Positions 40,717 to 46,938 of a stretch of DNA of 46,938 bases are shown here, piece by piece (positions within the stretch are counted from its first letter, which is position 1; the number at the start of each line of letters is the position of its first letter). A program made the position numbers and the translations under genes. This DNA is from Leptospirillum sp. GTDB taxonomy: Bacteria > Nitrospirota > Leptospirillia > Leptospirillales > Leptospirillaceae. Where the stretch lies: NCBI GenBank assembly GCA_027323445.1, contig DAHWBS010000001.1, positions 66,115-113,052 on the forward strand, given 5' to 3'. The notes beneath the pieces were generated by a model. The model had not been told where the DNA came from. It saw nothing but the letters and a program-made list of their open reading frames with translations, and made no database searches.

Positions 40717-41239
40717 TGGACGTTTTTTTCGCGGAGCCATTTTTCTGATCTTGGCTCTTGTGACATTCAGTGGATGCAGTTCGATTCGTAATCCGCCTGC
40801 ACCGAGAGAGGATCTTCCCAGAATCGTTTTTCTGCCGCAGGCAGTATCTCCGTTTTGGGGTGGTGGGTCATCACACTTTCTCACCGGTCTGTCAAAGCTT
40901 TTTGATGCCCATGACTGGGATAGGCTTGATGCTTTGCTGGACAAGCGTTTATCCGAAAAAGACATCCCGGGTGATGTCATGGCAAGGCTTCTGTATGACA
41001 AGGCACTTGTCGATATTGAGACCCCTGGTGGAAAGCGTCTGGAAGAAGCCAGAAAAATTTTGAAAACACTGGATGTCGATCGTGTGCCGTATGATGTGCG
41101 TGAGTCTTCTCACATACTTCTCAGGATGCTTGAGCGAAACTCAAGGCTTGAAGAGTCCAACCGGATTCTAACCCATAAGCTTGATCAGGTCCGAAAAACC
41201 TTCAAGGACCTTTCAAATCTTGAAAATACACTGAAATGA
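40709..41239 (+). CDS. Probable QseG-like lipoprotein
   Basis: The 176-residue protein has a lipoprotein signal: a short basic start (MSDGRFFRG), a hydrophobic core (AIFLILALVTF) and a probable lipobox FSGC at about 20-23, with Phe at -3 instead of Leu. The mature part begins SSIRNPPAPREDLPR. The C-terminal region is a heptad-like helix ending VRKTFKDLSNLENTLK. As I recall, this resembles the C-terminal coiled coil of E. coli QseG (YfhG). Translation is coupled to both neighbours: ATG 40709 lies inside the kinase end, and the next gene starts in its stop codon. In enterobacteria QseG sits in the outer membrane and modulates the GlrK kinase; the same role is inferred here. Lnt (14485) would mature it. 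Confidence 0.75.
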   Translation: MSDGRFFRGAIFLILALVTFSGCSSIRNPPAPREDLPRIVFLPQAVSPFWGGGSSHFLTGLSKLFDAHDWDRLDALLDKRLSEKDIPGDVMARLLYDKALVDIETPGGKRLEEARKILKTLDVDRVPYDVRESSHILLRMLERNSRLEESNRILTHKLDQVRKTFKDLSNLENTLK

Positions 41240-42624
41240 GTCGTCCCAAACTGCTGGTTGTTGATGACCATTCCAATACCAGGGCCTGGCTGAAAACCTT
41301 TCTTGGACATGTAGGCTATGATGTTCTTGAAGCGGGAACAGCCGAAAAGGCAATCTCTGTCCTTCGGCAAGAGGGATCCAGCGAATTGGGCGCAGTCCTT
41401 CTGGATCTGAAACTTCCTGATGGATCGGGTATTGATCTGATTCGCCCTATCAGGGATCTTCGTCCCTCGATGGCAATTATTATCATGACAGCCCATGCCT
41501 CCGTATCAACGGCGGTTGACGCGATCCAAAAGGGAGCTTTTCATTACATTGAAAAACCGATAAATGAAGACATTCTCCTGGAGACGTTAAGACGCGTTCT
41601 TCCTTCCGGTGGGTCATCGCTTGACTTGCGGCGCTCGGAAGCAGCCCATCCGGTTCTTTTGGGAAAATCGGCCCTTATGCTGGAGATCCGTCAGAAAATC
41701 AACCTCAGTGCAACCCATCCTGTACCTGTTTTGATTACAGGTGAATCCGGAACGGGTAAAGAGGTTATTGCGAGAATGATTCATGATCTTTCTCCAAGTG
41801 CGAGGGAGCCTTTTGTTCCGGTTAATACGGGAGCTATTCCAAAAGAGCTTGTGAGTGCTGAGCTGTTTGGCCATGAACGGGGTGCTTTTACCGGTGCCCA
41901 GGAGCGCAAGGTAGGCTGGTGCGAAGTTGCGGGGAGAGGGACATTATTCCTTGACGAGATCGGGACAATGGAACCGGCAACACAGGTAGCCCTTCTGCGG
42001 GTGATCGAGAGCAGATCTTTCCATCGTGTTGGGGGAACAGCTGAAATTCCCTTTATGGCCCGTATTATCGGCGCGACAAATGAAGCGCTTCCTGAGCTGA
42101 TCAGGGAAGGGCGCTTCAGGGAGGATCTTTTTTACAGGCTCAATGTTTTTGAGATCCATGTTCCCTCTCTCAGGGAGAGAAGCGAGGATATTCCGCAACT
42201 GGCAATCCATTTTATCGAAGAATCGTGGTCGGATGGTTCCATTCCCGCCATGTCTTTTGATCCGGAAGCCGCTCGACTATTGAAAGCTTACTCTTGGCCG
42301 GGAAATGTCAGGGAGCTCAGAAATGCTATGGTTTCTCTGGTTATTCAGAATACGATGAGTCTTTCCGGAGCAGATGAAGTGGTCATAACTCCTCTTATGC
42401 TTCCCGACAAAATCAGATTTGCAACGGAAAGCAGCCGTTCTGGAGATCTGTCTGACCGTGATGTCCGATCTCATGGAAAATCTTTGAGAGAAGGAGAAAA
42501 GGATCTCATCCGAAAGGCTCTGATCGAAACAAAGGGAAATAAATCCCGTGCATCAGAAATTCTGGGGATCAGCCGTAAGGCCCTTTATGCAAAAATTCGG
42601 GAATATGGTCTTGGAGACCAATAG
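41236..42624 (+). CDS. NtrC-type sigma-54 response regulator, GlrR/QseF-like
   Basis: The 462-residue protein has a receiver domain (1-120) with the acidic pair Asp10-Asp11, phospho-acceptor Asp57 in LLDLKLPDG, Thr85 and Lys107. The AAA+ domain has Walker A GESGTGKE (169-176), the sigma-54 loop GAFTGA (216-221) and Walker B TLFLDEIG. A Fis-type helix-turn-helix at about 430-460 (KGNKSRASEILGISRKALYA) follows. It activates sigma-54 promoters when phosphorylated by the kinase two genes upstream. ATG 41236 overlaps the lipoprotein stop (ATGA). I find no sigma-54 promoter in the window that it obviously controls. In E. coli the homologous system regulates glmY and rpoE, which deal with envelope stress; that target is inference here. 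Confidence 0.93.
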   Translation: MSRPKLLVVDDHSNTRAWLKTFLGHVGYDVLEAGTAEKAISVLRQEGSSELGAVLLDLKLPDGSGIDLIRPIRDLRPSMAIIIMTAHASVSTAVDAIQKGAFHYIEKPINEDILLETLRRVLPSGGSSLDLRRSEAAHPVLLGKSALMLEIRQKINLSATHPVPVLITGESGTGKEVIARMIHDLSPSAREPFVPVNTGAIPKELVSAELFGHERGAFTGAQERKVGWCEVAGRGTLFLDEIGTMEPATQVALLRVIESRSFHRVGGTAEIPFMARIIGATNEALPELIREGRFREDLFYRLNVFEIHVPSLRERSEDIPQLAIHFIEESWSDGSIPAMSFDPEAARLLKAYSWPGNVRELRNAMVSLVIQNTMSLSGADEVVITPLMLPDKIRFATESSRSGDLSDRDVRSHGKSLREGEKDLIRKALIETKGNKSRASEILGISRKALYAKIREYGLGDQ

Positions 42625-42626
42625 AA

Positions 42627-42648
42627 AATCGGAAAAATTTTTCCGATT
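42627..42648. terminator. 22-base perfect palindrome between convergent genes
   Basis: Bases 42627-42637 (AATCGGAAAAA) and 42638-42648 (TTTTTCCGATT) are perfect reverse complements with no spacer. The palindrome begins three bases after the regulator's TAG and reaches into the stop codon of the convergent permease gene. It has the features of a bidirectional terminator, with a short T-run inside the stem rather than after it. Confidence 0.45.
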
Positions 42649-43429
42649 AGTAAAGGGCCCATAAAATTCTTATGAAGGTTGCCAGCAGCAGGATGAGCTG
42701 TCCTGTTTTGACAGCATGTTTCGGTAGACGGTAGTGGAGCTTTGCTCCCATCCAGGCTCCCAGAATGGCGCCAAAAATGACAGGAATGCCTTCTACTGGG
42801 ATCGATCCAGCCGTAATGGTTTTTGTAATGGAGCCAGCGACGGCCATGGGGATCATCAGGGCCAGCCCGCATCCCACCGCTACACTGGATTGATATCCCA
42901 ACAGCCCCGTTATCACGGGGTAGTATAAAAACCCTCCCCCGATGCCAAGTATTCCGCTGACAAGTCCGATTGATGACATGATTGCGGCTTCTTTGAGCGG
43001 TTTTGCTGGCTTTTCGCCTTTAAACGATGAGATTTTTTCTCCAAAAAGCAGCAAGCCTACGGCAACAGCGACTTCAAAAGCATAAAGAATTAAAATTGTT
43101 CTTCCTCTCAGATCGTGAGAAATGAGTCCCCCAAACCCTCCTCCGAGGAGAGAGGATATCCCCCAGAGAAAGATTTTTCTCGTCGGAAGGTTGGCGTTGA
43201 TCCGGTGGGAGAGAAATCCGACAATTCCTGACAATGCAACCTGGAACAGTGAGATTTGGGTTGCAACAAAAGGGGTGAGATGGGGGCCCTGGGCTAGTGG
43301 AAGAATAAAAAGGAGAAATGGAATCAGGACGATTGCTCCTCCTATTCCAAGTAGGCCTGAGATCATTCCCGAAATGGTTCCACCGACCAAGAGAATGAGA
43401 ATCTCGATATTTCCGTTAAAACTGTTCAT
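42647..43429 (-). CDS. TauE/SafE-family (DUF81) membrane permease
   Basis: The 260-residue protein has seven to eight hydrophobic segments. It shows the duplicated family signature GMISGLLGIGGAIVLIPFLL near the start and GLVSGILGIGGGFLYYPVI in the second half. Members export sulfite, sulfoacetate or other organosulfur anions, or move C2/C3 compounds, but most are uncharacterised. I chose ATG 43429 (GGAG just upstream), since the frame reaching back to 43597 adds a charged leader with no similarity to the family. The gene faces the sigma-54 regulator operon and is divergent from the gene at 43556. The substrate cannot be inferred. Confidence 0.85.
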   Translation of the reverse strand: MNSFNGNIEILILLVGGTISGMISGLLGIGGAIVLIPFLLFILPLAQGPHLTPFVATQISLFQVALSGIVGFLSHRINANLPTRKIFLWGISSLLGGGFGGLISHDLRGRTILILYAFEVAVAVGLLLFGEKISSFKGEKPAKPLKEAAIMSSIGLVSGILGIGGGFLYYPVITGLLGYQSSVAVGCGLALMIPMAVAGSITKTITAGSIPVEGIPVIFGAILGAWMGAKLHYRLPKHAVKTGQLILLLATFIRILWALY

Positions 43430-43555
43430 GAATCTCCATTGTTGGATCAACTGGAGTTGATTTATTTTGAAGAATAAAGCGAAATTTTCTATCATCCCGG
43501 ATAATTGGATATGATATACTTTTCCCAAAAGATCCCAAAATAGCCGGAGGGTTTC

Positions 43556-43852
43556 ATGAGTCATATCTATGAGCTTTATTCTCGGGACAGGACCCATCCT
43601 GTTCGGATCTATTTATTGCATGAGGAACTCTTTACCGAGGAAGAGTTTTTTGATCTGATACTGGAGTCTTTTGATCGATCAAGTCAGGATGAATGGCATC
43701 TTCAGATTCTTGAAGTTGTTCGCTATCTTGTTTCCAAAAAAGGATTTCGTGAAGCTGGCGGATTGATTGAGGTCGGTTTTAATGGAGATGCCGGAAAGAA
43801 TCTGGTGAAATCCAGAATACTGAGTTATTTGGGCAAAGACCGGAGCGACTAG
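43556..43852 (+). CDS. Hypothetical protein, 98 residues
   Basis: I do not recognise this protein. It is acidic in its first half (HEELFTEEEFFDLILESFDR), probably all-helical and cytoplasmic, with no cysteine, no signal peptide and no membrane segment. The ATG is preceded by GGAGG (in CCGGAGGGTTTC), which is good support for translation. A possible -10 TATGAT (43510-43515) or TATACT (43515-43520) lies upstream without a convincing -35. It is divergent from the permease and 87 bases upstream of the PAP2 gene, with which it may be co-transcribed. Confidence 0.7.
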   Translation: MSHIYELYSRDRTHPVRIYLLHEELFTEEEFFDLILESFDRSSQDEWHLQILEVVRYLVSKKGFREAGGLIEVGFNGDAGKNLVKSRILSYLGKDRSD

Positions 43853-43939
43853 ATTTTCGCTCATCATTTTATTGGGATTTATGTATAAGGATCGGATTTC
43901 CCGATGGGGGTCTTTTGAGTTTTTTGAAACAGGGGCTGA

Positions 43940-44542
43940 ATGGACATTTTTTCTGAGTTGATCCACTTCGATCACCAGCTCTTTTTGCTTATCAATGGTG
44001 CTTTTCCGCGGACGTGGCTTGATCCTGTCATGACGCTTGTGACGGACATGGGAAACGGCGCTTACCAGTTTCCCATCGGATTGCTGATTCTTTTCCTTGT
44101 CTCGAGAAAACATCTGAAAAGAGATGTTCCTTTATGGATTGCAACAGCTCTCCTGAGTCTTATGGTAGGAGAGTTTCTCAAAAAACAGATTGCAAGGCCG
44201 CGACCGCTTGCCTATTTCCATGACAGGATTTTGGAGCATCAGGTGAATGTTCATGTTGTAGGCCCTCATCTCATGGCCAATTCATTTCCATCCGGACATA
44301 CCTTCAGCGCATTTTCTTCAGCGGCCCTTTTTGGAGGCCTTTATCCGAGATTTGCGGTCCTCCTGTACCTTTTGGCTTTTCTTACAGGACTTTCGAGGAT
44401 TTACGTGGGGGCCCACTTTCCTGGGGACGTTTTGTTTGGAGGATTCATTGGGTATGCGTCTTCCTGGCTAGTCCTGCGCTACCTCCGTCCAAAAATTGAT
44501 CCTCTTCAACCCAGATTGGTTGAAATGGGGAAAGAAGAGTAA
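43940..44542 (+). CDS. PAP2-family membrane phosphatase
   Basis: The 200-residue multi-spanning protein has the full acid phosphatase signature: K-x6-RP in KKQIARPRPLAYF, PSGH in FPSGHTFSAFSSAALFGG, and SR-x5-H-x3-D in LSRIYVGAHFPGDVLFGG. Such enzymes dephosphorylate phosphatidic acid, phosphatidylglycerol phosphate or undecaprenyl pyrophosphate on the outer face of the inner membrane. The family alone does not tell which. Undecaprenyl pyrophosphatase or lipid A phosphatase is possible in this envelope-rich region. It is three bases upstream of rlmN. Confidence 0.9.
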   Translation: MDIFSELIHFDHQLFLLINGAFPRTWLDPVMTLVTDMGNGAYQFPIGLLILFLVSRKHLKRDVPLWIATALLSLMVGEFLKKQIARPRPLAYFHDRILEHQVNVHVVGPHLMANSFPSGHTFSAFSSAALFGGLYPRFAVLLYLLAFLTGLSRIYVGAHFPGDVLFGGFIGYASSWLVLRYLRPKIDPLQPRLVEMGKEE

Positions 44543-44545
44543 AAG

Positions 44546-45664
44546 ATGGAAGACCTTCTCGATTACCTGCCAGAACAATGGCCCTCTCTTTTTTCAGCGC
44601 TTTCTTTACCCAAATGGAGATATGACCAGATTGCCGACTGGGTTTTTCAAAAAGAGGTTGTCGAATGGGAGATGATGAAAAATCTTTCAAAGGACCTTCA
44701 GACTACCCTTGCGTCTGCCGTTTCACTCTCTTTACCAAGTCCGGTGAGCATTCTGGAGTCAAAAGATGGTACGAAAAAAATTCTTTTCCATTTGAAAGAT
44801 GGTCAGATGATTGAATCAGTCATCATTCCAAGAGGTGACCGGGCGACTCTTTGTATTTCCTCGCAGGTTGGATGCGGAATCGGTTGCAGGTTCTGTCGAA
44901 CCGCAGAAATGGGACTGATTCGTAATTTGACAATGGGAGAGATCGTTGGACAGGTGATTCTGGCCAATAAAATATTGAGGGAAAATCCGATCCAGGATAC
45001 CTCATCATTAAGATCATATGATCGACCCTTTTTGAACCGGATTAACCATATTGTCTTCATGGGAATGGGGGAGCCACTTGCAAATATTGATCATGTGATC
45101 AACTCGCTAAGAGTTTTGACCTCTCCTGAGGGGTTTGGGATGTCTCCCCGTAGAGTGACCTTGTCGACATCGGGGCTTCCCTCCAAAATCATTGAACTGG
45201 GTGAGTCCGGTATACCGGTGAATCTCGCTATTTCCTTGACAGCAGCGGATGACCAGACACGCGAACAATTGATGCCAATCAACAGGCATTACCCGATCAA
45301 GGCGATTCTTGATGCGGTCAGGCAGCTTCCCCTGAAAAAACGACAACGGGTAACGTTTGAGTATGTCTTGCTAGCGGGAGTGAATGACCGTCCCGAAGAC
45401 GCCAAAAAACTTGCACGTCTTCTGGCTCCCTTTAAAAGCAAGGTCAACCTTATTGCGTTTAATCCTTATGAGGGATCTCCTTTTTCCCGTCCCTCCAACG
45501 ATAGTATTTTGTTGTTTCAAAAAATTCTTCTTGAAAAGATGGTCCCTACAACGATTCGTCAATCAAGGGGAGATGATATTCTGGGCGCTTGCGGTCAACT
45601 GGCATGGGAGAAAAAAACAGAACAAAAGGAGATTTCATGGAGCCCCGTCGTCTTTTCAACCTGA
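44546..45664 (+). CDS. rlmN: Dual-specificity 23S rRNA/tRNA adenine C2-methyltransferase RlmN
   Basis: This radical SAM enzyme methylates C2 of A2503 in 23S rRNA and A37 in some tRNAs. The protein has 372 residues. The 4Fe-4S motif is Cys110-x3-Cys114-x2-Cys117 in GCGIGCRFCRTAEMGL. MGMGEPLANIDHVINSL is the SAM-binding GGE-like motif. VTLSTSGLPSKI and LAISLTAADDQTREQLMPIN follow, and the C-terminal conserved Cys lies in RGDDILGACGQLA. The N-terminal RlmN accessory domain opens LPKWRYDQIADWVFQKEV. It is three bases after the PAP2 gene and overlaps the next gene by 28 bases. Confidence 0.95.
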   Translation: MEDLLDYLPEQWPSLFSALSLPKWRYDQIADWVFQKEVVEWEMMKNLSKDLQTTLASAVSLSLPSPVSILESKDGTKKILFHLKDGQMIESVIIPRGDRATLCISSQVGCGIGCRFCRTAEMGLIRNLTMGEIVGQVILANKILRENPIQDTSSLRSYDRPFLNRINHIVFMGMGEPLANIDHVINSLRVLTSPEGFGMSPRRVTLSTSGLPSKIIELGESGIPVNLAISLTAADDQTREQLMPINRHYPIKAILDAVRQLPLKKRQRVTFEYVLLAGVNDRPEDAKKLARLLAPFKSKVNLIAFNPYEGSPFSRPSNDSILLFQKILLEKMVPTTIRQSRGDDILGACGQLAWEKKTEQKEISWSPVVFST

Positions 45665-45954
45665 GGTTTTCTCTGGTCCTTGGTGTGGAGCTTTTGGCCA
45701 TTCAGACCGGGATGCTTTTAAATCGATACTCTCTCATGGAAGGAGTTGGGTGGGTTGGGCTTTTTTCCTGGTTTTTAATCGGGGGAGCACTTGTTGGAGG
45801 GATTGCTTTTGGTGCTTTGCTGATGGAATGGCTTCCTGAGAGGGAAGATGGTCTTCCCCCGGGACTGTTTGAGAAGGTTCTCCCGCAGTTGCCTTGGTCT
45901 TTTGCCCTCCTCGTCGCCCTGATTGACAGTTACTTTTATTTTCCGAGGATGTAA
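45637..45954 (+). CDS. Small membrane protein of unknown function
   Basis: The 105-residue protein is not recognised. Three hydrophobic segments are visible: FSLVLGVELLAIQTGMLL, VGWVGLFSWFLIGGALVGGI with FGALL, and a short one near the end (FALLVALIDSYFYF). It has no cysteine. ATG 45637 has AAAGGAG six bases upstream, inside the rlmN coding region, so translation is coupled to rlmN. A longer frame from 45589 lacks an SD. The gene is followed by the convergent extradiol-fold gene. Confidence 0.7.
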   Translation: MEPRRLFNLRFSLVLGVELLAIQTGMLLNRYSLMEGVGWVGLFSWFLIGGALVGGIAFGALLMEWLPEREDGLPPGLFEKVLPQLPWSFALLVALIDSYFYFPRM

Positions 45955-46001
45955 ACGGGCATTCCTGTGTCAGAAAACAATTCTGGATTTGGGAAATCCT
46001 G

Positions 46002-46814
46002 TCAGGTTTGTTGCTTGTTTTTATGACCTGACTTGAGTTCGATGGGCGGGAAGGACATGAGAACCTGCATCGTGCCGGGACCTGTTTCCATCGACCACAG
46101 GATTCCCTTTGAGCACCCGAGTGAAGCCAGCAAGTGAAGTTCCCTCAGTTTTCCAGGAGGGGCAGCCCTTTCGACCAGGTTTTTGGGAATGTTCAACGGA
46201 TTGATGGAATCTCCTTCTTCGAGCATCCTTTTGATCGAGTCAACATAGTCCTCAAAAAGCTTGTCCGGAAGATTTCTGGCCATAATTCTTTCGTTTTGTG
46301 CAAGCATGCCAGAAAGAAGCAGCAGAATTGTGCCATGTCCGGACGGAGAAAGTGACTTGAGAACTTCTCCAAGTTCATGAATGTAACGGGCATGGTTAAG
46401 CGGCTGGGATGTGACCACGACCGGGACGCTGGCATCAGGTACCCAGAAGAACAGTGGGACTGCCAGAATGTGGTCCACTCCATGCACGCCTGCCCCTGCA
46501 GGAATTCCTCTGGATTTAAGCCCTGCAAGAATTTCATTGGCTAACGGGGGATCTCCGCAGGGATCATAACGGAGCTCCGTGCCGAAGCCTGAATAATCCT
46601 GAGAAGATTCTAGATATGGATTGTTGTCGATCAGGATGAGATTGGGGACCTGCCAGCCTGAGCTCATGGAGATGATTGCCCTGATGGGGGTGTGACGACT
46701 GACAAGATGGCTATGAAATTGGGCCATTGCCTCTAGCATGGGACGCTTGCTTCCCCGTCTGTAACTTTCAAGAAGATCCGGTGAATGCGGAGCAAGAATG
46801 GGTAAAATCTCCAA
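46002..46814 (-). CDS. Class III extradiol dioxygenase-fold (LigB/DODA or MEMO-like) protein, metal ligands partly missing
   Basis: The 270-residue protein opens MEILPILAPHSPDLLESYRR. I chose TTG 46814 because AAAGGAGG is five bases upstream; a start at 46865 adds 17 residues without an SD. APHSP, SGFGTELRYDPCGDPPLA and VHGVDHILAVPLFFW match the class III extradiol dioxygenase or AmmeMemoRadiSam fold. In active enzymes a second His lies in a SAHW motif, here SSGW, and a third in a SG-x-x-x-HN region, here LSGMLAQNERI. So two of three expected metal ligands appear to be missing, and catalysis is doubtful. In the MEMO/AmmeMemoRadiSam branch such proteins also have non-enzymatic roles. Function unknown; the family call is fair, the loss of ligands is by eye. 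Confidence 0.7.
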   Translation of the reverse strand: MEILPILAPHSPDLLESYRRGSKRPMLEAMAQFHSHLVSRHTPIRAIISMSSGWQVPNLILIDNNPYLESSQDYSGFGTELRYDPCGDPPLANEILAGLKSRGIPAGAGVHGVDHILAVPLFFWVPDASVPVVVTSQPLNHARYIHELGEVLKSLSPSGHGTILLLLSGMLAQNERIMARNLPDKLFEDYVDSIKRMLEEGDSINPLNIPKNLVERAAPPGKLRELHLLASLGCSKGILWSMETGPGTMQVLMSFPPIELKSGHKNKQQT

Positions 46815-46890
46815 TGAGACCTCCTTTGAATAAATGAGCAGTATTGTTATGAACTCTCCCGCCACTAAGCTGAGGCTGTAGTGGGGGTTT

Positions 46891-46927
46891 CCGCTCTCAC
46901 GAGCGGACGTTCCTCTTTCGTCGAGGA
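46891..46927. other. Two adjacent small hairpins at the right edge
   Basis: CCGCTC (46891-46896) pairs with GAGCGG (46901-46906) around TCAC. TCCTC (46911-46915) pairs with GAGGA (46923-46927) around seven bases. The stretch lies upstream of the leftward extradiol-fold gene. It could be part of a neighbouring gene's end, or the subterminal end of an IS200/IS605-type element. The window stops too soon to decide. Confidence 0.25.
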
Positions 46928-46938
46928 TGCGCGAAGGC

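Overview
This window looks like a chromosomal segment of a Gram-negative, diderm bacterium. It carries a Kdo/heptose (LPS core) pathway, apolipoprotein N-acyltransferase, signal peptidase I and a probable outer-membrane lipoprotein. Three gene types together make me think of the Nitrospirota, and of a Leptospirillum-like organism in particular: an archaeal-type ATP-dependent DNA ligase next to hsp20 and lon, two GH15 glucoamylase-like paralogues, and a NifA-like activator beside glnA. That assignment rests on general recall, not on a search. Coding density is high, many genes overlap by 1-10 bases, and TTG or GTG starts with strong Shine-Dalgarno (SD) sequences are common. I see no tRNA, rRNA, CRISPR array, prophage or complete insertion sequence.

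Left part (1-13 kb): a truncated dihydrolipoamide-dehydrogenase-like flavoprotein (minus) is followed by a 445-base non-coding stretch. That stretch holds a near-perfect sigma-70 promoter and a terminator-like hairpin upstream of glnA. A NifA-like sigma-54 activator follows glnA. Next is a minus-strand operon read guaB-guaA-pseudouridine synthase-aspS, with a promoter in front of guaB. Beyond it lies a second minus-strand operon: a small membrane protein, a Lon N-terminal-domain protein and a DUF815 AAA+ ATPase.

Middle (12.7-28 kb): a lone GNAT acetyltransferase converges on prfB, which keeps the programmed +1 frameshift. Upstream of prfB on the same strand lie lnt and a small secreted Pro/Gly-rich protein. 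Divergent from these runs a stress and DNA-maintenance operon: ATP-dependent ligase, hsp20, lon, nth. Two paralogous GH15 enzymes then flank hisS; one is in the hisS operon and the other is divergent.

Right part (28-47 kb): lepA-lepB comes first, then a tightly overlapping envelope operon rfaE1-kdsB-pyrG-kdsA-kdsD-kdsC-pgsA-plsY, in which pyrG supplies CTP for KdsB. Next is an M23 endopeptidase gene whose last codons appear frameshifted. It precedes a sensor kinase-lipoprotein-sigma-54 response regulator set organised like GlrK-QseG-GlrR. The end holds a TauE/SafE permease, an orphan 98-residue protein, a PAP2 phosphatase, rlmN with a small membrane protein, and a class III extradiol-dioxygenase-fold protein that seems to lack metal-binding histidines. 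The last 70 bases contain two small hairpins of unknown origin.

Nothing here is clearly a new defence or mobile system. The items most worth checking are the glnA leader hairpin, the frameshifted M23 gene, the LonN-DUF815 operon, the ligase-hsp20-lon-nth operon and the degenerate extradiol-fold protein.
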